Shown in pieces: positions 45,314-53,347 of a stretch of 64,000 nucleotides of DNA (the stretch's first letter is position 1; the number at the start of each line of letters is the position of its first letter). The stretch is from assembly GCF_014250515.1 (NCBI RefSeq), contig NZ_CP060202.1:3407001-3471000 (forward strand), read 5' to 3'. A program made the position numbers and the translations under genes. The notes below the pieces were generated by a model that was given only the letters and a program-made list of their open reading frames with translations, was not told the DNA's origin and made no database searches. Source of the stretch: Hymenobacter sediminicola. GTDB taxonomy: Bacteria; Bacteroidota; Bacteroidia; Cytophagales; Hymenobacteraceae.

Positions 45314-46888
45314 CTACATCCGGGTGTCCGGCTTGGCAGCTGGCAACGGCTTGCGGGGTAGCTTCTGGTCGCGCATGGCAGCTTGGTACACAAACGAGGC
45401 TACCAGCACGGAGGCCTGCTTCAGGTCGTCGGCGGGGAGCCGCTCGTAGGTGTCCATGTTGGTGTGGTGGGTGCGGGTGCCGTAGTCGAGTGGGTCCTGA
45501 ATGAACTGGAAGCCCGGCAGGCCCACCGCATCAAACGAGAGGTGGTCGGTGCCGCCGGTATTGCGTAGCGTGACGGTGGTAGCGCCCAGGTCGGCGAAAG
45601 GCTTGAGCCAGTCCTGGAAAATAGGCGCGGCGGCTTCATTGCCCTGAGCATAGATTCCGCGGATTTTTCCCGCGCCGTTGTCCAGGTTGAAGTAGGCGGC
45701 TAGCTTCTCGTGCTCCGGCAGCAGCTTCATGGTAGCGGGGTCGGCGAAGTGGTTCTTGACGTAGTTGCGGGAACCGAACAGGCCCTGCTCTTCTTCTCCC
45801 CACAGCGCAATCCGGATGGTGCGGCGCGGCTGTACCCCAGTGGCTTTCAGGATGCGGACGGCCTCCATCATGATGGCGCAGCCGGCGGCGTTGTCAGTGG
45901 CACCAGTGGCAGCGTGCCACGAGTCGAGGTGGCCGCCCAGCATCACCACTTCGCTTTTCAGCTTCTTGTCGGCCCCCGGAATTTCGGCTACCACGTTGTA
46001 GCCTTTCAGGTCCTGGGTCTGGAAGCGGGTACGGGTTTCCAGCTCAATTTCGACGGGAATCCCGGCTTCGGTGAGCCGGATAAGGCGCAACTGGTCTTCG
46101 GGAGCCATTTCCAGCTCAGGCAGCACGGGCTTGGCATCGGCGGCGTACGGTGCGCCATTGGACGTGAAGAACGTACCATCGGAGCCGCCTCGGGTGCTCA
46201 GAATGGCCGCCGCGCCTTCGGCTTGTACCATATCGGCCAGCTTGGTGCGAAGCGCAGCTTGCGCGCGGCGGGTTTTCATCCGCTCCTCCATATCCGTGTT
46301 TGCCGGAGTAGCGGTTGGCGCTTCGGGCTTGAAGTCCGCCATCTTTTTCAGCTCCTCATCGGTGTGGCGGCGGGCATCCGGCTCGAAGGAAGGTTTAGGC
46401 GGATTTGCCACCTCAAAGAGCACAATTTTGTCGCGCAGCTGGCCCTGATACTTGGCCAAATCGGCTTCGGTAGCAGCTTTCACCACTACCACCTGCTTTC
46501 TGAGCGCGCCGTTGGTGCTGGGCGTCCAGGCCTTAGGCGCACCAATCATGGTGTGGTAGTAAGGCGCCGTCATGGCCACATACGACTTCTCGATATCCCA
46601 GCCACGGCCGAAGGTGCCCCAGGGCTCCACATTAGCCTTCACAAGGCCCCAGTCGGTAAGCTGCTTCTTGGTCCATTCGTTGGCGCGAGTCAGGCCTTCG
46701 GAGCCGGCTAGGCGCGGACCGCAGACGTCGGTGAGATAGAAGGCCGTTTCCATCACCTTGGAGCGGTTTAGGCCTTCATCTTTGATTTTGGCCAGCATGG
46801 CCGGATCGGCTTTCGTGCCTTGCTGGGCCAGTGCGGGAGCCATAACGGCGAACGAGCCGGCCAGCGCCAGAAATCGAAGTGTATTCAT
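45314..46888 (-). CDS. M28-family zinc peptidase with PA domain
   Basis: A 524-residue exported aminopeptidase. The start at 46888 (MNTLRFLALAGSFAVMAPAL) gives a signal peptide ending in AQQ near residue 22; the ATG at 46909 is an alternative. A PA-type insert lies at about 120-260, with acidic and Arg-rich helices. The catalytic domain has the two-zinc ligands: His and Asp in LGGHLDSWHAATGATDNAAG, Glu in IALWGEEEQGLFGS (catalytic Glu next to a ligand), Asp in AYFNLDNGAGKIRG, and His in DYGTRTHHTNMDTYERL. It probably removes N-terminal residues from peptides in the periplasm or outside. Single gene, convergent with the hydrolase gene. Confidence 0.93.
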   Translation of the reverse strand: MNTLRFLALAGSFAVMAPALAQQGTKADPAMLAKIKDEGLNRSKVMETAFYLTDVCGPRLAGSEGLTRANEWTKKQLTDWGLVKANVEPWGTFGRGWDIEKSYVAMTAPYYHTMIGAPKAWTPSTNGALRKQVVVVKAATEADLAKYQGQLRDKIVLFEVANPPKPSFEPDARRHTDEELKKMADFKPEAPTATPANTDMEERMKTRRAQAALRTKLADMVQAEGAAAILSTRGGSDGTFFTSNGAPYAADAKPVLPELEMAPEDQLRLIRLTEAGIPVEIELETRTRFQTQDLKGYNVVAEIPGADKKLKSEVVMLGGHLDSWHAATGATDNAAGCAIMMEAVRILKATGVQPRRTIRIALWGEEEQGLFGSRNYVKNHFADPATMKLLPEHEKLAAYFNLDNGAGKIRGIYAQGNEAAAPIFQDWLKPFADLGATTVTLRNTGGTDHLSFDAVGLPGFQFIQDPLDYGTRTHHTNMDTYERLPADDLKQASVLVASFVYQAAMRDQKLPRKPLPAAKPDTRM

Positions 46889-47029
46889 TGCGTAGGTTAA
46901 GTTGGACAAAGAAGCCTCGAAAACTAAAGTACCGGGAAAATGAGGTGCGTTGCGCGGAAGAGGAATATCTTCCGCCCCAAAAGTGGCTTACTCTTTATTT
47001 CCCCCATTCTTTATCCTCTGCTTCTCTCC

Positions 47030-48001
47030 GTGAAACTCATCCAAATTTTAGCGCTACTCCTATTTCTGCCGGGGCTAGCCAGCGCCCAGACGCCCGCTCC
47101 CGACAGCAGCTACACCGCCAAACTGCAGGCGCCGGGTGTGAAAATGATACCCATTGATGGCAAGTACAAGGTCTGGACCCAGAAGGTAGGCGAAGGCAAA
47201 ATCAAGCTACTGGTGCTGCATGGCGGCCCCGGCAACACCCACGAGTACTTCGAGAATTTCCCGCAGTATCTGGCTAAAGAAGGCGTAGAAATAAACTACT
47301 ACGACCAGCTCAACTCCTACCACTCCGACAAAACCGACGACAAAAGCGTCTGGACGATTGCGCGCTTCGTGGAGGAAGTGGAGCAGGTGCGCCAAGGCCT
47401 GGGGTTGGAGCAGTTTTATCTGCTGGGCCACTCCTGGGGCGGTATGCTGGCGCTGGAGTACGCTGCCAAGTACCCGCAGCACCTCAAGGGCCTCATTACG
47501 TCTGATATCGGCTACAAGGCCACGGTCTTCAACAAGCACCGTTTCAGCCAGTACGCCGCCATTATCAGGCGCCAAGCGGCCACGGAGGGCAAAGTCATTG
47601 CCGGCCTCGATACGATGGGGCTGACAAGTCTGGTGCCGTATATCACGCCGGCCGTCACGAAGGAGTTCCGCAGCCTGCACATGATGCGCCTGGCGCAGGA
47701 ACCGGCCATATTCACGCGCAGCCAGGCGCACATTACGCGCACTTACGCGGGCATTTTCATGCCTTTTATGCTCGCCTGGGACTTCTCCGACCGGCTGGCC
47801 ACCATCAAGCCACCTACGCTGGTTATCGGCGCGAAGTACGACTTCATACCGCCGGCCGACATCGACTACATGCAACAGCATATTCCGAACTGCCAGAAGT
47901 ATATCTGCCCCGAAGGCTCGCACTACGCCATGTGGGACGACCCGCAGCACTACTTCCCAGCCCTGATTAAGTTTTTGCGGAAAACGGAGCGGAAAGGGTA
48001 A
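47030..48001 (+). CDS. Proline iminopeptidase-like alpha/beta hydrolase, exported
   Basis: A 323-residue S33-family peptidase. A GTG at 47030 gives a clean signal peptide (KLIQILALLLFLPGLASAQ after the start); the ATG at 46940 would add 30 basic residues and is less likely. Conserved parts: LLVLHGGPGNTHEYFENFPQ (oxyanion HGGPG), the nucleophile elbow YLLGHSWGGMLALEY with catalytic Ser, the Asp in LVIGAKYDFIPPADI, and the His in CPEGSHYAMWDD. These match the proline iminopeptidase class, which removes N-terminal Pro. The gene starts after the divergent M28 peptidase and is followed 28 bp later by an ABM gene. Confidence 0.9.
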   Translation: MKLIQILALLLFLPGLASAQTPAPDSSYTAKLQAPGVKMIPIDGKYKVWTQKVGEGKIKLLVLHGGPGNTHEYFENFPQYLAKEGVEINYYDQLNSYHSDKTDDKSVWTIARFVEEVEQVRQGLGLEQFYLLGHSWGGMLALEYAAKYPQHLKGLITSDIGYKATVFNKHRFSQYAAIIRRQAATEGKVIAGLDTMGLTSLVPYITPAVTKEFRSLHMMRLAQEPAIFTRSQAHITRTYAGIFMPFMLAWDFSDRLATIKPPTLVIGAKYDFIPPADIDYMQQHIPNCQKYICPEGSHYAMWDDPQHYFPALIKFLRKTERKG

Positions 48002-48029
48002 CTTCAGTTCACACCTTTCTCTCTTTGCC

Positions 48030-48320
48030 ATGACGGTTGAATACATCCGCTACCGCATTGCCGCCGAGAAGCAGCCGGCTTTCCTCGACGCCATCCGCCA
48101 TGCCAACCAGCTCCTAGCCGCCGCCCCCGACTGCCTAAGCTACCAGCTCAGCCACTGCGAGGAAGACGCCGAGCTGTTCATCTGGCGCATCGAGTGGACG
48201 TCCGTAGAGCGGCACCTGAACGGCTTCCGCAAGAGCGCCGAGTTTGGAGCCTTTTTCCAACTGGTGAAACCGTTTTACACGAGTATTCAGGAGATGAACC
48301 ACTATGCGGTGGTGGGGTAG
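48030..48320 (+). CDS. Antibiotic biosynthesis monooxygenase (ABM) domain protein
   Basis: A 96-residue single-domain protein of the dimeric alpha/beta-barrel ABM family. The pattern VEYIRYRIAAEKQPAFLDAI, then LLAAAPDCLSYQLSHCEED and FIWRIEWTSVERHLNGFRKS is typical. Family members include quinol monooxygenases and heme-degrading proteins; there is no obvious heme ligand set, and no cofactor motif, so the reaction is unknown. It is 28 bp after the peptidase gene and likely in the same transcript. A REP-like hairpin element follows 4 bp after the stop. Confidence 0.85.
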   Translation: MTVEYIRYRIAAEKQPAFLDAIRHANQLLAAAPDCLSYQLSHCEEDAELFIWRIEWTSVERHLNGFRKSAEFGAFFQLVKPFYTSIQEMNHYAVVG

Positions 48321-48324
48321 AAAA

Positions 48325-48417
48325 CGTCATACTGAGCTTGCCGAATCATCTCTACCGCCTCATTGAATTACCACTTCAAAGAAGTGGTGGATATGCTTCG
48401 GCAAGCTCAGCAGGATA
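48325..48417. repeat. REP-like inverted-repeat element, type 1
   Basis: A 93-bp element. The left arm CGTCATACTGAGCTTGCCGA and the right arm, whose complement includes ATTATCCTGCTGAGCTTGCC, pair over more than 20 bp with small mismatches, and an inner hairpin ACCACTTC / GAAGTGGT forms the tip. There is no ORF and no T run. The GTCAT-type end and size resemble interspersed REP/BIME-like elements in Bacteroidota. A similar-sized element of different sequence is at 60883-60976. Confidence 0.6.
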
Positions 48418-48454
48418 ATTCTTAAACGCGTCCAGAAACCATCTTTAGCAAGCC

Positions 48455-49006
48455 GTGAAAAAGCGGATTCTCACTTTATTCTCGTTCATTTCACTCTGTT
48501 TGTTGCTGACAAACTGCGTTGCCGTCAGCAAACGAAAATCGTGGATGTGGCGCAAGTTGAAAACCGATACCACCTCAACTCCTTACGTGGGATTTATTGA
48601 GATAAATCTGCTCAAGGAAGTCCTCTGGTTACCGACTCCGATTATCATGACAGAAGTTAATTGCTCACGCAATTATTTGCTCGACATTGATTTTCACACG
48701 GAAGAAAGAAACGTGTATAACAGTCTTGACTCAATACGTTACAGCATTTCTAGCCCGGATAACAGAATAATTGACGCCGGAGCATTGCCTATTAAGAACG
48801 GCCGGTTTAGTATCCGCTCGTATTCGCCCGGAATCTACCGGGCTCAATGCACGACGGAGTCCGGTATACGCCTGGGCAAACAGAAACAGGAACTCAATGG
48901 CACTTTCACTATCTACGCCACCGACAGTAGCGGCAGGGCCAAATCAATTGATATCAGCAACGCCAGCCTCAATTATTACAAGCCTAAAATCATGAGCTTC
49001 TTTTAG
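48455..49006 (+). CDS. AT-rich lipoprotein of unknown function
   Basis: A 183-residue lipoprotein with a GTG start. The signal is MKKRILTLFSFISLCLLLTNC with Cys21 as lipid site. The mature part is beta-rich with mixed charges (VGFIEINLLKEVLWLPTPII, SLDSIRYSISSPDNRIIDAG, GRFSIRSYSPGIYRAQCTTE). Its codon use is much more AT-rich than that of the flanking ABM and ABC transporter genes, so recent transfer is likely. No family is recognised. It lies alone between a REP-like element and the ABC transporter gene. Confidence 0.65.
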   Translation: MKKRILTLFSFISLCLLLTNCVAVSKRKSWMWRKLKTDTTSTPYVGFIEINLLKEVLWLPTPIIMTEVNCSRNYLLDIDFHTEERNVYNSLDSIRYSISSPDNRIIDAGALPIKNGRFSIRSYSPGIYRAQCTTESGIRLGKQKQELNGTFTIYATDSSGRAKSIDISNASLNYYKPKIMSFF

Positions 49007-49079
49007 CTCTTCCTCCGCCCCATAACCCCACCCTTGCCTCACTCGTCTAACCGGCTACTGCTCACTTAGCCGATTACGC

Positions 49080-50891
49080 ATGAGTCTTTGGGAAATTATC
49101 AAGCGCCTGTACCCGTACGTGCTGCCCTACCGGGGGCTGGTGCTGGCCACGCTGCTGCTCACGCTGGTGGGCTCATTGGCGGCGCAGGTCAATCCGTTTG
49201 TGTTGCGCTACACCGTGGATACCGTGCAGGGCCTGCTCAACCAGAATCTGGGCTTGGCGCAGGGCATGGATTTGCTGCTGGCGGTTACGGGGCTGCTGCT
49301 GGGCAAGGAAGTGGTCAATACGCTCATCCAGTTCGGGCAGAAGTTCTACGGCGAGAAAATCCGCATCAATGTATCCAGCACCCTGATTCAGGATGCCGTG
49401 CACAAGGTGCTCAGCTACGAGCTGGGCTTCTACTCCGACAGCGGCAACCAGACCGGCAAGCTCCAGACCCGCATTGATAGGGGCGTGGAAAGCCTGATGA
49501 AGCTGGTGCAGAACTTCTTCATTGACATTCTGCCGCTGTTCGCCAACTCCATTGTGGCCCTGGTGATTATGTTCATGGCCAACGTGTATGTGGGGCTGGT
49601 GGCCGTGGCGGTGCTGCCCGTGTACTTCTGGCTCAGCTACCGGCAGGCCGACAAGCTGAACGGCACCCGCCGGGCGTTGCGCGGCCTGCGTGAAGCCCGC
49701 AGCCAGGGCCTCGTAAACCTGATTGACTCGGCGGTGGTCATCAAAAGCTTCGTGCGCGAAGACTACGAGGAGCAGAAGCAGGCGCAGGTGCAGCAGAACC
49801 TGCAGGCCGCCCAGCTCCAGACCCGCAAAACCAACTTCCTCTACGACGGCCTCAAAACCTTCACCGAGCAGATTGGCGTGGTGCTCATCATCATCCTGAC
49901 GGCCTATTTGGTGCTCGACCGGCAAATCAGCATCGGGGCCATCATGTTCCATATTCTGCTCTTTAACAACGTGTCGGCGCCTATTCGGCAGCTGCACCGC
50001 ATCTACGATGAGATGAACGACGCCCTCACCTACTCGGAGGGTTTCTTCGATATTCTGGATGCCCACGACGCCGTGGAGCCCACCGGAACCATCCAGCCCG
50101 ACCACCTGCGCGGCACCTTCGATATCTGCAACGTGGACTTCACCTACCCCAGCGGCACCCAGGCCCTGCACGACGTGTGCCTGACCATTGAGGCCGGCAA
50201 AACCACGGCGCTGGTGGGCCTGAGCGGGGCTGGCAAGAGCACCATCATCAACCTGCTTTGCAAGTTCTACGCCCCCGACTCTGGCAAAATGCTCCTTGAC
50301 GGCAAACCCCTGGCCGACTACGACACCCACGCGTTGCGCCAGCAAATCGGGCTGGTGCTGCAGAAAAACCACATTTTCAAGGGCACCATTGAAGAAAATA
50401 TCCGCTACGGCGTGATGGACGCCACCCTTGACCAGATCAAGCAGGCCGCCAAACAGGCCTACCTGCACGAGCAGATACTGGAGCTGCCGAAAGGCTACGA
50501 TTCCGACGCCCAACAGCTCTCCGGCGGGCAGCAGCAGCGTATTGCCATTGCGCGGCTGTTCCTGAAGAATCCGCCCATCATCTTCCTCGACGAGCCCACC
50601 GCCTCCCTCGACGCTATTGCCACCGAGCAAATCAAGAACTCGCTCGACGCCATCAAGCAGGGCCGCACGGTAGTCATCATCTCGCACAGCCTCGCCCAAA
50701 TCGTCGATTCTGACTGTATCTACGTGATGAAACAGGGCCGCATGGTGGAAAGCGGCACCCACGAGCACCTCTACGACTTGCGTGGCACTTATCGTGAAAT
50801 TTTCGACGCCTCCGCCCGCAGCCTCAACATTGAGAAGCTGGCCCGCGTGATGGTAGACGACGAGGATGAGGTGGGCGACACGGCGGCGTGA
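49080..50891 (+). CDS. ABC exporter with fused membrane and ATPase domains
   Basis: A 603-residue half-transporter. Residues 1-330 contain six membrane helices of the type I exporter fold; the coupling region includes GFYSDSGNQTGKLQTRIDRG. The ATPase domain starts at about 345: Walker A GLSGAGKS in TTALVGLSGAGKSTIINLLC, Q-loop QIGLVLQKNHIF, signature LSGGQQQRIAIARLFL, Walker B IIFLDEPTA, and H-loop VVIISHSLAQI. It is the MsbA/lipid or peptide/multidrug type and likely works as a homodimer. Substrate is unknown. It is not in an operon with the AT-rich genes on each side. Confidence 0.93.
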   Translation: MSLWEIIKRLYPYVLPYRGLVLATLLLTLVGSLAAQVNPFVLRYTVDTVQGLLNQNLGLAQGMDLLLAVTGLLLGKEVVNTLIQFGQKFYGEKIRINVSSTLIQDAVHKVLSYELGFYSDSGNQTGKLQTRIDRGVESLMKLVQNFFIDILPLFANSIVALVIMFMANVYVGLVAVAVLPVYFWLSYRQADKLNGTRRALRGLREARSQGLVNLIDSAVVIKSFVREDYEEQKQAQVQQNLQAAQLQTRKTNFLYDGLKTFTEQIGVVLIIILTAYLVLDRQISIGAIMFHILLFNNVSAPIRQLHRIYDEMNDALTYSEGFFDILDAHDAVEPTGTIQPDHLRGTFDICNVDFTYPSGTQALHDVCLTIEAGKTTALVGLSGAGKSTIINLLCKFYAPDSGKMLLDGKPLADYDTHALRQQIGLVLQKNHIFKGTIEENIRYGVMDATLDQIKQAAKQAYLHEQILELPKGYDSDAQQLSGGQQQRIAIARLFLKNPPIIFLDEPTASLDAIATEQIKNSLDAIKQGRTVVIISHSLAQIVDSDCIYVMKQGRMVESGTHEHLYDLRGTYREIFDASARSLNIEKLARVMVDDEDEVGDTAA

Positions 50892-50941
50892 CCATATAAG
50901 CTTATGTCTTATTATTACTGGTCACCTAACTGCAGTTTCAG

Positions 50942-51454
50942 ATGCCTTTCGATAAGTCACACTACATAGCTGAAATGAAAGCTATGATAACCATAGCAAT
51001 TCAACGAATGAGAGTTGAATACAGAGACTACGAAGTCTACACAATGAGCATATGGACTGACCCTAACGCAGGTACCAGTTCTATTAACTTCGACGGCAAG
51101 ACTCATTCAGATCAACAAGCCAATCATTATAATCAGTTGATAAAAAAGCATTACGACAGCTACATAGCAAAAGGAGATTATGAAAACGCCAAATTGTATG
51201 CTCCTGTGGAAAGCAGAAACGATAATCCAGCTGGTTTTGAGCTTGCTGATTTCGTAGAGACTCAGCATGTAGGTATAGAACTCAATTGGGAATATGAGTC
51301 AGATGGAAAATGCTGGAACGTACTAACCCCACTTCTGCAGGAAGTAGGCGATTATGCTTTCGAACAAGCAAAAAATCTTAAGCTACATTCCGATTTTGAG
51401 TTAGCAGTGAATGGTCCTGACGACTGGTATGAATTAACTTGGCCGAAATCATAG
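50942..51454 (+). CDS. AT-rich immunity-like protein, 170 aa
   Basis: A 170-residue soluble acidic protein with an AT-rich composition unlike the GC-rich ABC transporter before it. It is helix-strand-helix in pattern with many Tyr, Asp and Trp (VEYRDYEVYTMSIWTDPNAG, GTSSINFDGKTHSDQQ, GIELNWEYESDGKCWNVLTP, NGPDDWYELTWPKS). This profile resembles DUF4303 or SUKH-like immunity proteins, but I cannot see a firm motif. It is 50 bp after the ABC transporter gene and 125 bp before the barstar-like gene, which suggests a small cluster of orphan immunity genes. No matching toxin gene is in the window. Confidence 0.6.
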   Translation: MPFDKSHYIAEMKAMITIAIQRMRVEYRDYEVYTMSIWTDPNAGTSSINFDGKTHSDQQANHYNQLIKKHYDSYIAKGDYENAKLYAPVESRNDNPAGFELADFVETQHVGIELNWEYESDGKCWNVLTPLLQEVGDYAFEQAKNLKLHSDFELAVNGPDDWYELTWPKS

Positions 51455-51579
51455 CATCAGCAACGAAAAGGTCAAACTGGGTGTAGAGGCAATGCTCGCA
51501 GCTGAATGAACACTATGCTTGAATAGCCTTTCTGTAACTTGTAATACCACGTTTGCATAGTCTATTCAAACTACAACAC

Positions 51580-51843
51580 ATGACCCTCGACCTCACCGGC
51601 ATAACCAGCAAAGCCGCTATTCACCAGCTGTTCAAGGAAAAGCTGGGCTTTGAAGAGTGGTACGGCCCGAGTTGGGACGCCTTCTGGGATTCTATCATAG
51701 CTATAGTGGAAATGCCACTGCTGCTGACGCTGACGAACTGGGAGGAATTTGCCCGCTGCTGCCCCCGCGACATGGAGATTCTGCGGCAGGTAATCGAGGA
51801 TTACGCGGAGGAAATGGCGCCCAAGCGCATCGTGCTGGCCTAA
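51580..51843 (+). CDS. Barstar-family protein (putative ribonuclease inhibitor)
   Basis: An 87-residue protein of the barstar fold. The start at 51580 (MTLDLTGITSKAAIHQLFKE) is the normal one; the ATG at 51553 adds nine residues. The diagnostic segment is LGFEEWYGPSWDAFWDSIIA, where the family has Tyr-Gly-x-Asn/Ser-Trp-Asp-Ala-x-Trp-Asp, followed by PLLLTLTNWEEFA. Barstar blocks the barnase-type ribonuclease that is usually encoded next to it or in a CDI/T6SS cluster. No ribonuclease gene is within the window, so it is an orphan. It is next to an AT-rich immunity-like gene. Confidence 0.85.
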   Translation: MTLDLTGITSKAAIHQLFKEKLGFEEWYGPSWDAFWDSIIAIVEMPLLLTLTNWEEFARCCPRDMEILRQVIEDYAEEMAPKRIVLA

Positions 51844-51939
51844 AGCTCAAGCATGGAGTAAGACAATCCGGGGGTTCGGCTGTTGTAACAGCTTGTGCCG
51901 TACTAGAAGCGGTATTTCTGAACTTTCGAACCCCAACAT

Positions 51940-53010
51940 ATGAGCAATATTGCCCTTGTGGTAGGTGCCAGCGGCATCATCGGCAGCAACCTGGCCCGCG
52001 AGCTGCTGGCGCACAACTGGACCACCTACGGCCTGGCCCGCACGCCCCGCCCCGATGATGTGCCCGGTCTGCACCCCGTAGCTGCCGACCTGCTGAACCC
52101 CGCCAGCCTGCAAACTGCGCTGGCTGACCTCGCGCCTACCCACGTGTTCATCACCAGCTGGATGCGGCAGGATACCGAGGCCGAAAACATCCGCGTGAAT
52201 AGCCTGATGGTACGCAACCTGCTGGATGCGCTGGCGCCCAAGCACTCAGTGCAGCACGTGGCGCTGGTAACTGGCCTCAAGCACTATTTGGGGCCGTTCG
52301 AGGCCTATGTAAGCGGCGGCGTAGCTCCGCCTACTCCTTTGCGCGAGGAGCAGCCCCGCCTCCCCCTCGACAACTTCTACTACGCCCAGGAAGACGAGGT
52401 GTATGCCGCTGCGGCCCGCGACGGGTTTACGTGGAGCATCCACCGGCCGCACACCATCATTGGGAAGGCCGTGGGCAACCTCATGAACCTGGGTACCACG
52501 CTGGCCGTGTACGCCAGCATTTGCAAGGAAACCGGCCGCCCGTTCCGCTGGCCCGGCTCCGAAGCCCAATGGAACGGCCTCTCCGACGTAACGGACGCCC
52601 GCATCATCGCCCAGCAGCTGCGCTGGGCCGCCACCGCCGAAACTGCCCGCAATGAGGCCTTCAACATCGTAAACGGCGACATATTTCGCTGGAGCTGGTT
52701 GTGGCCGCGGCTGGCCGCGTGGTTTGGCGTAGAGGCCGTGGGCTTCGATGGCACCGTGCATCCGTTGGAAGCCGAGCTAGCCAATGACGGTGCTGTGTGG
52801 CGCGAAATTGCCGGGCGCCATCAGCTTCAGGAAGCCGACCTCAGTCGCCTTGCCTCGCCGTGGCACACCGACCTGGACCTGGGCCGCCCCATCGAAGTAA
52901 TGACCGACATGACCAACAGCCGTAAGCGCGGTTTCCTGGCCTACCAGTCCACCGAGGACTCCTTCTTCGACCTGTTTGAGCAGTTGCACACTGACCGGCT
53001 GATTCCGTAG
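51940..53010 (+). CDS. PRISE-type SDR oxidoreductase
   Basis: A 356-residue NADPH-dependent reductase of the short-chain dehydrogenase superfamily. The N-terminal Rossmann motif is ALVVGASGIIGSNLARELLA. The PRISE subgroup (progesterone 5-beta-reductase / iridoid synthase-like) is recognised by VTGLKHYLGPFEAYV, with the catalytic Lys, and NFYYAQEDEVYAAA, with the catalytic Tyr, as well as WSIHRPHTIIGKAVGN and AFNIVNGDIFRWSWLWPRLA. PRISE enzymes reduce activated C=C bonds of enones. The natural substrate in bacteria is unknown. It begins 96 bp after the barstar-like gene and is followed by a hairpin terminator. Confidence 0.88.
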   Translation: MSNIALVVGASGIIGSNLARELLAHNWTTYGLARTPRPDDVPGLHPVAADLLNPASLQTALADLAPTHVFITSWMRQDTEAENIRVNSLMVRNLLDALAPKHSVQHVALVTGLKHYLGPFEAYVSGGVAPPTPLREEQPRLPLDNFYYAQEDEVYAAAARDGFTWSIHRPHTIIGKAVGNLMNLGTTLAVYASICKETGRPFRWPGSEAQWNGLSDVTDARIIAQQLRWAATAETARNEAFNIVNGDIFRWSWLWPRLAAWFGVEAVGFDGTVHPLEAELANDGAVWREIAGRHQLQEADLSRLASPWHTDLDLGRPIEVMTDMTNSRKRGFLAYQSTEDSFFDLFEQLHTDRLIP

Positions 53011-53034
53011 AGAAGCCAACACAGCCTATTATAG

Positions 53035-53085
53035 CGGCCTCAGTGAATCTTAGCAGCCTGGCTACGACTCGCTGAGGCCGTTTTG
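53035..53085 (+). terminator. Terminator of the PRISE reductase gene
   Basis: CGGCCTCAG (53035-53043) pairs with CTGAGGCCG (53072-53080) and is followed by TTTT; the loop is long (28 nt). The rest of the gap to 53347 (about 260 bp) shows no gene I can support. Confidence 0.55.
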
Positions 53086-53347
53086 GCTTGATTCCGCGCT
53101 TGGCTAGCCACAGTTTAGCGGCTTGTTCTTTTGGTTTCGCATGAGTCAGCTTACCATAGGCGCTGTTATCTGGTTTCGGCGGGCTTGAAAGTCTCTTTTC
53201 CTCCAGAATTGGTAAGCCGGGCATCATCAGCAAGTGGTTGGTTTGTGTACTGGAGCGCATAAAGAGTATCATCCCATCTGGCAGTCTAGCTGAAGGATAG
53301 CTACCTTTCCGGGCTCCTGAACCTGTTCAGCCCATTAACTGCACCAC

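Noticed and set aside
45710-46711. Plus-strand ORF opposite the M28 peptidase
   Set aside because: Shadow frame; the minus-strand protein carries the full zinc site.
48321-48454. Insertion sequence or MITE with target duplications
   Set aside because: I could not see matching direct repeats at the ends of the element, so only a REP-like label is given.
49173-50768. Very long minus-strand ORF (531 codons) opposite the ABC transporter
   Set aside because: Typical antisense shadow of a high-GC gene; His/Val/Gln-rich sequence without any domain, and the plus-strand protein has all ABC motifs.
52841-53272. Minus-strand ORF of 143 codons overlapping the PRISE gene 3' end
   Set aside because: 170 bp overlap with a well-supported gene, crosses the terminator hairpin, no domain or composition support.
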